Positions 1 through 6,967 of a DNA stretch of 64,000 nt are shown in pieces. Under the pieces are notes generated by a model. It was not told the origin of the DNA, did no database searches, and was given only the letters and a program-made list of their open reading frames with translations. Made by a program: the position numbers and the translations under genes. The DNA is from a virus. Each line of letters opens with the position of its first letter. Within the stretch, counting starts at the first letter, position 1. The stretch lies in the IMG/VR virus record IMGVR_UViG_3300037258_000590, positions 1 through 64,000 of that record. One strand, given 5' to 3'.

Positions 1-265
1 GAGGACCGTAGCCCTGCCCCTGGGGAGGACCGTAGCCCTGCCCCTGGGGAGGACCGTAGCCCTGCCCCTGGGGAGGACCGTAGCCCTGCCCCTGGGGAGG
101 ACCGTAGCCCTGCCCCTGGGGAGGACCCGGGGGCGGCGCGTATCCCTGCCCCTGGGGAGGACCGTAGCCCTGCCCCTGGGGAGGACCGTAGCCCTGCCCC
201 TGGGGAGGACCGTAGCCCTGCCCCTGGGGAGGACCCGGGGGCGGCGCGTATCCCTGCGCTGGCGG
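1..265 (-). repeat. 24-bp tandem repeat inside a coding region
   Basis: A 24-bp unit (gaggaccgtagc followed by cctgcccctggg) is repeated head to tail. Five perfect copies fill 1-120, a 36-bp variant carrying gggggcggcgcg lies at 121-156, three more perfect copies fill 157-228, and a diverged copy follows. The unit is a multiple of three. Read on the minus strand it encodes the octapeptide QGQGYGPP, so copy-number changes keep the reading frame. No unique spacers separate the copies. The array continues off the left edge. Confidence 0.95.
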
Positions 266-337
266 TCCGTAACCGGGCTGGGCAGGCGCGTAACTCTGGC
301 CGGGCGGCGGGCCGTAGCCCTGCTGCGGGTAGTTCAC
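1..337 (-). CDS. N-terminus of Pro/Gln/Gly/Tyr-rich repeat protein (partial)
   Basis: The start is GTG at 337-335, with AGGAGGAG about five bases upstream on the minus strand (complement of 343-350). The protein begins MNYPQQGYGPPPGQSYAP and soon becomes perfect QGQGYGPP octapeptide repeats. No stop occurs before the left edge, so the C-terminus and any folded domain are outside the window. Such low-complexity Pro/Tyr/Gln N-termini are common in actinobacterial membrane-anchored proteins and in some phage structural proteins, but nothing here decides the function. The gene lies downstream of the nuclease operon, separated from it by a 230-bp gap that contains a hexanucleotide repeat. Confidence 0.75.
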   Translation of the reverse strand, partial: MNYPQQGYGPPPGQSYAPAQPGYGPPAQGYAPPPGPPQGQGYGPPQGQGYGPPQGQGYGPPQGQGYAPPPGPPQGQGYGPPQGQGYGPPQGQGYGPPQGQGYGPPQGQGYGP

Positions 338-354
338 GTGTACTCCTCCTGAGA

Positions 355-462
355 ACTGAGACTGAGACTGAGACTGAGACTGAGACTGAGACTGAGACTG
401 AGACTGAGACTGAGACTGAGACTGAGACTGAGACTGAGACTGAGACTGAGACTGAGACTAAG
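355..462. repeat. Hexanucleotide tandem repeat (ACTGAG)17
   Basis: Seventeen perfect copies of actgag run from 355 to 456, followed by the variant actaag. On the minus strand the tract lies 18 bp upstream of the GTG start of the repeat protein, immediately behind its ribosome-binding site. It therefore sits in the leader or promoter-spacer region and not in the coding frame. The rest of the gap between this gene and the nuclease stop (463-568) shows no gene. On the minus strand CTGAAA and TATCGT lie 16 bp apart around 510-537, a weak promoter candidate. Simple repeats of this kind can change length by slippage and so alter expression. Confidence 0.95.
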
Positions 463-568
463 AAATGACCTCTCCGCGCTCCGGGGTCGCCCGCGGTGCA
501 CGTAGGACCCTAACGATACATCACCGCTGTGTTATTTCAGACTGCGTGGTACAGCGTAGGACTTGACG

Positions 569-3451
569 TCAGCGCTGGACCGGTGAGTGACCAGGGCAGC
601 CCGGGTTGTAGTCCCGGGCAGATTCAGGCCGGAAAAACGGGCAGAAGTAACAAATGTCATCTCCCGGGGCAATCGGGACATTCCCGATGTTGATCTGGCC
701 GGCCAGCACCCGCCGGGCGACCTCGCGCCGGAACGCCGTCTGGTCCAGTACGTCCGCGATCAGCGCGTCATCGCCGGGGCCGCAGTCGTGCGTCCACAGG
801 TACATCGAGTCCAGTGAGGATGCTGTCCGCGGCAGGGCGGCCAGGACGACGCGCCGGACCGGAAACCCGAGGTTGCGGTACCCGGCCGCGTACAGCAGCA
901 GCTGGACCTGGTAATGCCTCGGCGGCCCGGCGGCCGACATGACCTTGGCCATCGATGTCGGGCCGAGGCAGTTGTGCACCGGGATCAGCTGCTCGCCGGC
1001 CAGGTACAGATGGTCCGGGCTGTCGACGTCGATGCACCGGGTCGGCACGGACAGAACTGGCTTGATGTTCCGGACGATCCGGAACCTGGACCGTGCTGAG
1101 CCTTCCGCCCGGACCTGGGCCGCCTTGCGCTGGAGCCGGAACGGGTTCGCTCCGTGCGGCGTGAACTCTACGTAATACCCGGTCACGGGCAGGCCGGATT
1201 CCGTGGACTGGTGCGGGGCGATGTGCGCCTTCCAGCCGAGCGTGGCTGCTAGTTCAGCGACCGAGACGGCCAGGTGCTTGCTCGTTGTGCTGAATACTGC
1301 ACGCTTCCGCGGCTTGTTCCAGTTCCCGTCTGTATCCATCAGCCCTTGCAGCAGGGCCAGCCGTTGCTCGTAAGATCCGCGCAGGTATTCCGGCGGTACC
1401 TGCTTGACCCCGGTCAGGCGTCCGTGGCTGCCAGGCCATGCAGGATCACGCCACTGCAAGCCGGTTACGCGGAGTTGCCCGCTGAGCCCGTAGATGGTGC
1501 GCACGGATTTCCGCTTGCCATGGGGAGGGCTGACTGTGTAGCCGCAGGCCCGGATCTGGCCGGACAGGTCTTCTGCGTCTTTGATGCCGGCACCGATCGT
1601 GCCGCTGTGCACGCTGCCGTCTCCGAGCCAGCAGCCCAGGACGTACGGGTGCACGATCAGGTCCCGGGGAGCCAGCTCAAGCGCGCTGCCGTTGCGGAGC
1701 CGGAGCTGTCGTTGCGGTCTAGCCGTGGCGGACCATACGCGATCAGCCGCGTGTGCCGTGGGCAGCAGCATGACCGGCCATTGCGGCTTCCCGGCGGCCT
1801 CATACGGGATTTCCTGCACGTCATCGGTGATCAGCTCGCTGCCGTCATCGAACGTGATCCGGTAGCAGTCCCGGTACTGGGCGGGGTACGTCCGGGTGAC
1901 CTGGCACGGGCGCCCGTCCGTGCCGAACACGGTGTCCCCGGGCTGGAGCTGCCCCATGGTCGTCCAGCCGTCCGGCGTGGCGACCGGAGTGGAGACGAAA
2001 ATTCCTTTCCAGTCACATACTAGTTCTTCCACCCCGTCGTACAGGTCAGCCGTTCCCGGGTAGAGCGGATGGGGGGAGACGCGCTTCTCGGTGATCCACC
2101 GGTCGTAGCCGTTGAGGCCGTTCTCCAGGGAGAAGTGCTCGGCCAGCCACGCGTGCACCGCGGTCCCGACGATCGACGGCCACGGGTCTGCCACGTGATT
2201 CGTGACCGGCTCGCCCGCGAACTTTCCGACGACCTGGCGATCGCAATTTCCTGTCATCAGGTCGTCGGCCAGAGCGAAGGCTCCGGCTTCTCCGGTTATC
2301 GCGCAATACACGGATTCCGTGCGTCCTGTAGCCCGGACAGACTCCACGATCCAGAAAGGGTCACGTTCAGGGGCGAGCGAGGCGGTCTGGGCACGCTGAG
2401 CGTGCCGCGTTGTCAGGAAGAACCAGTCTGGCAGGTCGCGGCGGCGCAGGCTCAGCTTGTATAGCGGGGTTTCGGCTGTCGCCGGCCTGGTTCCGGAGAT
2501 GCCGAGCCTCATGTTTTCCTGTATCAGGCCGTACCCGATCCCGCAGACCGCCGCCGCCTCCCGGACGAACTCCAGGTGTCCCCGGTACGCTGAGGAGATT
2601 GAGCAGTGCCCGTCGTCGGTGACACACCCGTCCGCGGCAAAGTAGCCTGCGAGCCAGCTCATGAGGAACGATGCGGATTCATCAATGGGCGGAAGCCTCT
2701 TCCAGAAACGCGGCAGCCTCTCCACCATGGAATGTGCATGAGCGTGAGAAGGATCGTGACGCACCTTGTGCTCACCTGGGAAGAATCGCAGCATCGCCTC
2801 ATCCTTACCGTTGTGGTAGAGGATGAGCCTCGCGGCGCGATGCGTGCTGCCATTACTGCCTTTCGTGCCATCTCCGAACACGAAGCCCTGGGCTACGGCG
2901 AAAGACATCATCGTGGCGCTCTTAGGCTTGGCCTGACGTAGCTGCGCCAGGCGGTGACCAGGGCGCAGATCGCGAGTCTCCAGTTTCTGCTGCTTGCGGT
3001 TTTTCTGGCCCTGACCTGACCAGTACGAGCGGTACCAGTGGTGCTCAGCTGTAGCGAACACGATTTTGCTGTCCCTGTTCCGGCGCAGGGTGATCTCGTA
3101 AAGTTCCTGCTCGCCGAAATACTCGACTGGCACTTGGCAGAATTTGCCCCATCGTTTACGGATGTCGCTGCCCTTGTAGCGCAGGGGAACGAGGAGTTCG
3201 GCGCTGCCATTTTTAGCCAGTTCACGGATTGCCCGGATGCCCTGGCGGGTAACTACTTCCGTCTCCCCGCTGAGGCACGCGCTCCCGATCTCGGACGGCC
3301 CGAGGGTGCGCTGCACGCTGCGGGGCATCCGGTGCGCCTGGCGGATGATGATCTCGCGCAGCTCACGGGCGTACCGGGCCCCGAACGCGGTATTGCTGCC
3401 CGCGATGGCCGGAGTGGTACCCATGAACTGCCCTGGTGTCATGGTGGTCAT
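569..3451 (-). CDS. Cas4-like Fe-S PD-(D/E)XK nuclease with two inteins
   Basis: The 960-residue reading frame encodes a host protein of about 271 residues interrupted twice. The extein pieces are residues 1-58, 403-482 and 828-960. Joined, they show the PD-(D/E)XK order of Cas4/RecB-type exonucleases: a GTADL acidic motif near 465-469, then D-W-K at 480-482 as the (D/E)XK element, then a QxxLLYAAG motif (residues 850-858). One cysteine at 403 and a CYFC...C cluster near the C-terminus match the four-Cys iron-sulfur pattern of this family, which acts in DNA end processing and recombination. Intein 1 starts at Cys59 and intein 2 at Gly483. The ATG at 3451 overlaps the upstream stop as ATGA, which makes this the last gene of a four-gene operon. 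Whether intein 2 can splice is uncertain (see its entry), so activity is uncertain too. Confidence 0.85.
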   Translation of the reverse strand: MTTMTPGQFMGTTPAIAGSNTAFGARYARELREIIIRQAHRMPRSVQRTLGPSEIGSACLSGETEVVTRQGIRAIRELAKNGSAELLVPLRYKGSDIRKRWGKFCQVPVEYFGEQELYEITLRRNRDSKIVFATAEHHWYRSYWSGQGQKNRKQQKLETRDLRPGHRLAQLRQAKPKSATMMSFAVAQGFVFGDGTKGSNGSTHRAARLILYHNGKDEAMLRFFPGEHKVRHDPSHAHAHSMVERLPRFWKRLPPIDESASFLMSWLAGYFAADGCVTDDGHCSISSAYRGHLEFVREAAAVCGIGYGLIQENMRLGISGTRPATAETPLYKLSLRRRDLPDWFFLTTRHAQRAQTASLAPERDPFWIVESVRATGRTESVYCAITGEAGAFALADDLMTGNCDRQVVGKFAGEPVTNHVADPWPSIVGTAVHAWLAEHFSLENGLNGYDRWITEKRVSPHPLYPGTADLYDGVEELVCDWKGIFVSTPVATPDGWTTMGQLQPGDTVFGTDGRPCQVTRTYPAQYRDCYRITFDDGSELITDDVQEIPYEAAGKPQWPVMLLPTAHAADRVWSATARPQRQLRLRNGSALELAPRDLIVHPYVLGCWLGDGSVHSGTIGAGIKDAEDLSGQIRACGYTVSPPHGKRKSVRTIYGLSGQLRVTGLQWRDPAWPGSHGRLTGVKQVPPEYLRGSYEQRLALLQGLMDTDGNWNKPRKRAVFSTTSKHLAVSVAELAATLGWKAHIAPHQSTESGLPVTGYYVEFTPHGANPFRLQRKAAQVRAEGSARSRFRIVRNIKPVLSVPTRCIDVDSPDHLYLAGEQLIPVHNCLGPTSMAKVMSAAGPPRHYQVQLLLYAAGYRNLGFPVRRVVLAALPRTASSLDSMYLWTHDCGPGDDALIADVLDQTAFRREVARRVLAGQINIGNVPIAPGDDICYFCPFFRPESARDYNPGCPGHSPVQR
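971..2005 (-). other. Intein 2 (in the nuclease, residues 483-827), atypical N-terminus
   Basis: The element is 345 residues long. Its N-terminal block (TPVATPDGWTTMGQLQPGD) is clearly intein-like, but the first residue is Gly and not Cys or Ser. The block-B position that normally carries TxxH reads TDDVQ. A block-F cysteine (TRCIDVDSPDH) and the C-terminal His-Asn followed by Cys (IPVHN/C) are present. Class 3 inteins lack Cys1 and use a block-F Cys, but they also carry a block-B Trp and a block-G Thr, which I do not see here. LAGLIDADG motifs are intact at LGCWLGDG (604-611) and LLQGLMDTDG (700-709). The insertion point is directly after the catalytic-type Lys482 of the nuclease. Confidence 0.85.
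2246..3277 (-). other. Intein 1 (in the nuclease, residues 59-402)
   Basis: The element is 344 residues long. It starts with Cys (CLSGETEV), has a block-B TAEH motif near residues 134-137, and ends with Asn402 followed by an extein Cys. The penultimate residue is Gly and not the usual His (MTGN/C). Two LAGLIDADG-type motifs are present: QGFVFGDG near 188-195 and SWLAGYFAADG near 265-275, so a homing endonuclease domain looks intact. The insertion point is directly before Cys403, which I infer to be the first iron-sulfur cysteine of the host nuclease. Confidence 0.9.
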
Positions 3452-3675
3452 GAGCTGATCCTGTCATCGGGCAGTGACATTTTCCGGCGGGACCGCCGCA
3501 GCCGCCACGCTCGCGGCCAGTCTTGCGGCCACGCTCGCGGCCAGAGCAGGAGCGGGTGGCGGCGCAGCCCGGCCGCGAAAGCCGGCCAGCCGTGCACGCC
3601 TGGCCACGCGGCCAGGGCGGTGCGTACCGCGACGGGTACCGCGATGACAGCCAGGAGACGCCGCCGGGCCTTCAT
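3448..3675 (-). CDS. Small basic membrane-type protein
   Basis: This is a 75-residue product starting MKARRRLLAVIAVPV. ATG at 3675 overlaps the stop of the upstream gene as ATGA, and its own stop overlaps the nuclease ATG in the same way. There is one hydrophobic stretch near residues 7-23, then a Trp/Arg/Leu-rich segment ending in a basic patch (WRLRRSRRK). A longer frame reaches 3795, but the overlap makes 3675 the likely start. It sits between a zinc-binding-like protein and the nuclease, so it is co-translated with them. I do not recognise a family; membrane association is an inference from composition. Confidence 0.55.
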   Translation of the reverse strand: MKARRRLLAVIAVPVAVRTALAAWPGVHGWPAFAAGLRRHPLLLWPRAWPQDWPRAWRLRRSRRKMSLPDDRISS

Positions 3676-3878
3676 GCGGCTGCCGCCAGGGAGCGCGGCC
3701 TGGCGCGGCACCTGCGCCGGTTGCGTTCTTGCAGCTTGCGGATGGCGTACTCCGACAGGTGCCTGCCCCCCGGGTGCCCGGCTGGGCGCCAGCACACCGG
3801 GAACACGTCCGTGCGTGACTGGCCAGCCAGTTCGCGGTACCTGACCGGATGGCGGCAGCGGGTGTCCGGGTCGATCAT
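3672..3878 (-). CDS. Small Cys/His protein, possible zinc-binding
   Basis: This is a 68-residue product (MIDPDTRCRHPVRYREL) with Cys8, His10, Cys29, His35 and His40, a spacing that could bind one metal ion. The CWRPAGHPGGRH segment recalls small actinophage proteins of unknown function. ATG at 3878 overlaps the stop of the gene before it, and the stop overlaps the next ATG, so it is embedded in the nuclease operon. Metal binding and any role with the nuclease are inference. Confidence 0.6.
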   Translation of the reverse strand: MIDPDTRCRHPVRYRELAGQSRTDVFPVCWRPAGHPGGRHLSEYAIRKLQERNRRRCRARPRSLAAAA

Positions 3879-4243
3879 CCCAGGCCTCCCCGGACCGGGC
3901 TGAGTACCCAGTGACCGCCGAATCTCGCGTATTTCACGTACAGCACCGGGTCCTCGCGTCTCATCAGCCTGGTATCCAGCCGGGCGGTCTCCACCCAGGT
4001 CAGGTGCATCGCGGGCCGGTGCTGGCTGCCCGCGATGTCGAATGCGGCAACGCCCGGATGCGCCTGGGTCAGTTCGGCTTTGATCCGGTCGCCGATGGAT
4101 TTCACCCGTTCTTCGGCTTCGTCGGCGGCGGCCTTGGCTGCTCGCTGCTGGTCCAGCAGCTGTTCGAGCAGCCCTCCCGGCGCCGGCGTGATGGCCATCC
4201 GGATAGGTGCGGGCGCGGTGGCGGTGGCGGGCTGAGCGTCCAT
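3875..4243 (-). CDS. First gene of nuclease operon, coiled-coil protein
   Basis: This is a 122-residue product starting MDAQPATATAPAPIRMAI. ATG at 4243 has AGGAG about eight bases upstream; the longer frame to 4324 lacks such a site. Residues about 24-60 are rich in Glu, Lys, Gln and Ala and look like a coiled coil. The second half carries a W...RLDTRLMRREDPVLYVKY segment typical of small proteins encoded beside phage exonucleases. It is the promoter-proximal gene of the operon that ends in the Fe-S nuclease, so a helper role in DNA processing is a reasonable guess from position only. Confidence 0.65.
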   Translation of the reverse strand: MDAQPATATAPAPIRMAITPAPGGLLEQLLDQQRAAKAAADEAEERVKSIGDRIKAELTQAHPGVAAFDIAGSQHRPAMHLTWVETARLDTRLMRREDPVLYVKYARFGGHWVLSPVRGGLG

Positions 4244-4283
4244 GCGTGTCTCCTGATCGTCGGTCTTGCCCCTCCTCCGGTGA

Positions 4284-4312
4284 GGATAACTCCTCTGCCG
4301 GTACGCTGTCAG
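4284..4312 (-). promoter_or_regulatory. Promoter candidate for nuclease operon
   Basis: On the minus strand CTGACA (complement of 4307-4312) and TTATCC (complement of 4284-4289) are separated by 17 bp and lie about 40 bp upstream of the ATG at 4243. The position in the only divergent gap between the leftward nuclease operon and the rightward early genes supports it. The -10 matches the consensus poorly. Confidence 0.45.
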
Positions 4313-4350
4313 ATGCGGGACCAAGACCAGGAGAGACGGAGAGAGACGAC

Positions 4351-4905
4351 GTGCTGATGCGCATCGAAGACGATTCCGTGGTGTACGAGTTCAGTGGCGT
4401 GAGTATCGCGGGGCCGGTCAGCACCCGGCTGGACCCGAAGCAGCGTCAGCGCGCCCGCTGGATGGAAGCCGAGCTGTACCGGCGGGCGGACGGCGACGGG
4501 TACATGTTTTACCAGGCCAGCATCAGCACGGTATGGCATTTGCCGGCTGGCGCGGCACACGTGCACAAACCGCTGGAGGTGACCCCGGACGGGCTGCCGG
4601 AACGGCCTGTGTACTGCGGGGTACTGCCCGTGCGGCCCGGCCGGGAGCACTGCCCGCTCATGACCCTGGCTGAGGCCCGGGAGATGAAGCTGCCCGCGGT
4701 TATGATCGCCGAGGCGCCGCAGCGCCGGGTCTGGCATTTCCCGGACCGGGATGCGGTCGTGCGGCAGGTTACCGTCGCTACGCACCGCGGCGGTGACCGC
4801 GTGTCCAGTGCGGCGGTCTCCAGCCCGATGCACGAGCTGCTGGCCCAGGCGGCGCGCAACGACCCGGCGTTCCGCGACGGGCCCAAGCCTGTGGTGGCGA
4901 TGTAG
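4351..4905 (+). CDS. Hypothetical protein, first gene of rightward early region
   Basis: This is a 184-residue product from GTG 4351 (VLMRIEDDSVVYEF); ATG 4357 in the same frame is an alternative. The leader is purine-rich (gagagacggagagagacgac), which provides the ribosome-binding site. An open frame extends back to 4207, but that part overlaps the divergent promoter and reads as low-complexity Arg/Ser. The protein has a Trp/Tyr-rich middle (YMFYQASISTVWHLP) and no motif I recognise. It is the first gene of the long plus-strand series. Confidence 0.65.
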   Translation: MLMRIEDDSVVYEFSGVSIAGPVSTRLDPKQRQRARWMEAELYRRADGDGYMFYQASISTVWHLPAGAAHVHKPLEVTPDGLPERPVYCGVLPVRPGREHCPLMTLAEAREMKLPAVMIAEAPQRRVWHFPDRDAVVRQVTVATHRGGDRVSSAAVSSPMHELLAQAARNDPAFRDGPKPVVAM

Positions 4906-5121
4906 GTGGCCCCGGCGCAAGCTGCCCCGGCCGGGACAGGCCGAGCGGAGCGTTCCCTTCCACCGGAACGCCCCGCCAGCACGACCACGGCAAGCAGAGG
5001 TGCTGCCCGCAGGCTACCGGATCCGTGCCCGCAATGCGGCCAGGCGGACCTGCATCCGTACGGCGGCAAGCACCGCTGCCCGGCTTGCGGGTATCTCGCG
5101 CCGTGCTGCGACCCGTGCTGA
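4906..5121 (+). CDS. Zinc-ribbon protein
   Basis: This is a 71-residue product from GTG 4906, directly after the upstream TAG. The C-terminal half holds CPQCG then CPACG about 13 residues later, a classic zinc-ribbon arrangement, and ends CCDPC. The first 35 residues are Pro/Ala/Arg-rich and probably disordered. Zinc binding is inferred from the Cys pairs. The partner (DNA, RNA or protein) cannot be told. Confidence 0.6.
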   Translation: MAPAQAAPAGTGRAERSLPPERPASTTTASRGAARRLPDPCPQCGQADLHPYGGKHRCPACGYLAPCCDPC

Positions 5122-5135
5122 GGAATAACGCCTGC

Positions 5136-5166
5136 CAGTCATGCGTCTTGTATACTCCATAGGACA
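5136..5166 (+). promoter_or_regulatory. Repeated promoter-like element, copy 1
   Basis: A 31-bp stretch containing CATGC, CTTGTATAC and CATAGGACA lies 30 bp upstream of the ATG at 5196. The same stretch recurs at 17142-17172, with the identical core segments at identical spacing. TATACT (5151-5156) would be the -10. No good -35 is seen at 17-18 bp, so an activator or a different sigma factor may be needed. A related sequence (TTGTAGACT...AAGGAC) forms the -10 region of the promoter at 10434. Confidence 0.6.
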
Positions 5167-5195
5167 CGATCAGCTGAAGATCAGGAGCCAGGGAT

Positions 5196-5381
5196 ATGCC
5201 CGACCGAATCGTCAGCCCGCAACTCACGCTGGATGAGGCCAACCTGATCCGCGAGGGGCTGAGTTTGCTGCAGGCCCGCCTGCAGGCACCTGAAGGCGAG
5301 GCGCCGGAGAACGAGCGTGCGCATGCCACCCGGCTGGGTAAGTACAGGCAGGTCCTGCGCTTGCGGGAGGAGCAGTTCTGA
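5196..5381 (+). CDS. Small helical hypothetical protein
   Basis: This is a 61-residue product (MPDRIVSPQLTLDEANLIREG) starting at ATG 5196 with AGGAG upstream. Heptad-like Leu spacing and many Arg/Glu residues suggest a helical hairpin. It is the first gene after promoter-like element copy 1, and its stop overlaps the next ATG (TGATG), so expression of the following genes is coupled to it. No family is recognised. Confidence 0.7.
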   Translation: MPDRIVSPQLTLDEANLIREGLSLLQARLQAPEGEAPENERAHATRLGKYRQVLRLREEQF

Positions 5382-5917
5382 TGACACAGGCCACCAGGAC
5401 CGGGCACGCCCGGATCAGGAACGTAGCCGCGGAGGCGGGGCGGGTCACCGAGCCCGCGGTTACGCCTGCCAGGAGCCACGTGCCCACCCGCAGGATGCTG
5501 ACCGCACGCCTCGGCGCCGCTGTCGTCGCGTACCTGGACGGGCTCTCCCTCGCCCAGCTGGTCTGCCTGGCCTACGGGCATACCTGGCCCGTTCTCATCC
5601 CCGGCCGCGGCAGGCCGGCAGGCTGGCGGGCCAATCTGGCCCCCGAACGGGAAGGCGCGTTCCTGATCACCGAGGAGTGCACCCGTGACGCCGCCGGGTT
5701 CGGCTGCGAGACCCTGCGCACCACGTACACCGCCGAGCATGGCATCTTCATGGATCGCGGCCGGCACCGCCAGTACCGTTACGACAAGAACGCGTGGGAG
5801 GTCCGGCCGGAAGGCGCGCGGATCACCCGGCTGGACGTCACCGATTACATCATGGCCCGGATGGGCGACGAGCTGTTCGCTGAGCCCGCGGCGGCCGAAG
5901 GAGCGCTGCCGGGATGA
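5381..5917 (+). CDS. Hypothetical protein with C-terminal RYRYD-type motif
   Basis: This is a 178-residue product. ATG 5381 overlaps the upstream TGA. The N-terminal 60 residues are Arg/Ala-rich. The C-terminal half (ECTRDAAGFGCETLRTTYT, then RQYRYDKNAW) follows the pattern of small actinophage proteins that pair two cysteines with a closing R-Y-x-Y-x-x-x-Y/W segment, though one of the usual Cys pairs is degenerate here. Function unknown. Confidence 0.7.
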   Translation: MTQATRTGHARIRNVAAEAGRVTEPAVTPARSHVPTRRMLTARLGAAVVAYLDGLSLAQLVCLAYGHTWPVLIPGRGRPAGWRANLAPEREGAFLITEECTRDAAGFGCETLRTTYTAEHGIFMDRGRHRQYRYDKNAWEVRPEGARITRLDVTDYIMARMGDELFAEPAAAEGALPG

Positions 5918-6189
5918 CCGCCGCTGAAGACCTGGCTGCCGTGCTGGACGTGCTCGTGCAGGGAATAGCTGCCGCTGACGGGGAAACCAGCCGTTTGCTG
6001 GCCAGCTGCCAGCGCTGCCGTAACCGCCTGCTGTACCTGCTGGACCATCCGGCCGCCGCAGCCGGCTACCGGATGCTCGTCCAGGCGATCGCCGCGCTGC
6101 GCCTGAACCACGACGTCTGCCGTCGCGGCAGCCAGCACGTCACCGGGCAGGACCGGAACCGCCCGCGGATCAGGAGGGTCATGCCGTGA
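5914..6189 (+). CDS. Hypothetical helical protein
   Basis: This is a 91-residue product (MTAAEDLAAVLDVLVQGI) starting with an ATGA overlap at 5914. It is mostly predicted helix, with a CQRC pair at residues 32-35 and a third Cys near 69. It is the first of three consecutive genes that share a short Leu-Val-Gln-Ala-Ile-Ala motif or similar helical content. No recognised family. Confidence 0.65.
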   Translation: MTAAEDLAAVLDVLVQGIAAADGETSRLLASCQRCRNRLLYLLDHPAAAAGYRMLVQAIAALRLNHDVCRRGSQHVTGQDRNRPRIRRVMP

Positions 6190-6518
6190 ACACTCTCGCC
6201 GAGCTGGAAGCACGTGTCGCGAAGCTGCTGCGCTCGATCATCCCCCGGCCTGAATTCCGCGTCCCGGAAGCCCGGCTGGTAATCACCGAAGCCTGGCAAG
6301 GCGGCCGGGAGGAACTGGCCCGGGAATTCCTGCCATTGCTCAGGAAGGCCCGGGACGGCGATCGCGCGGCCTTGCTTGACGCGACGAGCCTGGCGTATTC
6401 AGTCCTGCCCTCGCCTGTCGGCGGCCCGGCAGCACGCCACGCCGCTAAGCGGGCCCGGTTCGCCGAGCTGCGGGGCGGACCTGCCGCGAATTCAGCGCAG
6501 CCGGACGGGCACCTGTGA
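6186..6518 (+). CDS. Hypothetical protein
   Basis: This is a 110-residue product from GTG 6186, which overlaps the previous stop (GTGA). It begins MNTLAELEARVAKLLRSI and contains ITEAWQGGREELAREFLP. It is charged and probably all-helical, with an Ala/Pro-rich tail. The next gene again overlaps by four bases. No family recognised. Confidence 0.65.
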   Translation: MNTLAELEARVAKLLRSIIPRPEFRVPEARLVITEAWQGGREELAREFLPLLRKARDGDRAALLDATSLAYSVLPSPVGGPAARHAAKRARFAELRGGPAANSAQPDGHL

Positions 6519-6967
6519 CCCCGCCTCCCGTTCCGCTGCCCGCCGACCTGCAGCGCAGGCTGGACACCCTCACCGCCAAGCCGCTGCTGCGCCGTGCCCC
6601 GCTGCTCGTCCAGGCGATCGCCACGCTCATCCGGGATGCCGCGGGCCGCCGCGGGCCGGTCATCCAGGCGGCGCTGTCCCTGGCCGAACGGCACCGCCCG
6701 GTGAACCTGGACGGTATCCAGGAGTGCGTGCGGTGCGCCCAGGACCGCCCGCACTGGCCGTGCCGCGAAGCGGTGATCGCCGCGGAGATCCTGCACGCGC
6801 TCGGGCACAAGCCGCCGTACAAGCTGCCGTGGGCGGGCGGCCCGGCGTACAGCCCGGAGCCGTCCGCCGAAGGTGAAGGCGCGGGCGGCCCGGCGAACTC
6901 GTACAACCAGGCACCGGACTGGGTGAGCGGTCCGCGCGCTCAGGTCAGCGGGAGAGGTGCGCCGTGA
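6515..6967 (+). CDS. Hypothetical protein related to the gene at 5914
   Basis: This is a 150-residue product from GTG 6515 (GTGA overlap). Residues about 28-45 read RAPLLVQAIATLIRDAAG, close to MLVQAIAALRLNHDVC in the product of 5914-6189, which suggests an old duplication. A CVRC pair followed by HWPC (residues 70-82) could bind metal. The tail is Gly/Pro-rich. No known family. Confidence 0.65.
   Translation: MTPPPVPLPADLQRRLDTLTAKPLLRRAPLLVQAIATLIRDAAGRRGPVIQAALSLAERHRPVNLDGIQECVRCAQDRPHWPCREAVIAAEILHALGHKPPYKLPWAGGPAYSPEPSAEGEGAGGPANSYNQAPDWVSGPRAQVSGRGAP

Noticed and set aside
1-265. Possible CRISPR array at the left edge
   Set aside because: The 24-bp units abut without unique spacers and encode a protein repeat in frame on the minus strand.
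331-346. Second parS-like site (agttcacgtgtact)
   Set aside because: Only the inner TTCACGTG matches; the outer positions differ, and it coincides with a GTG start codon.
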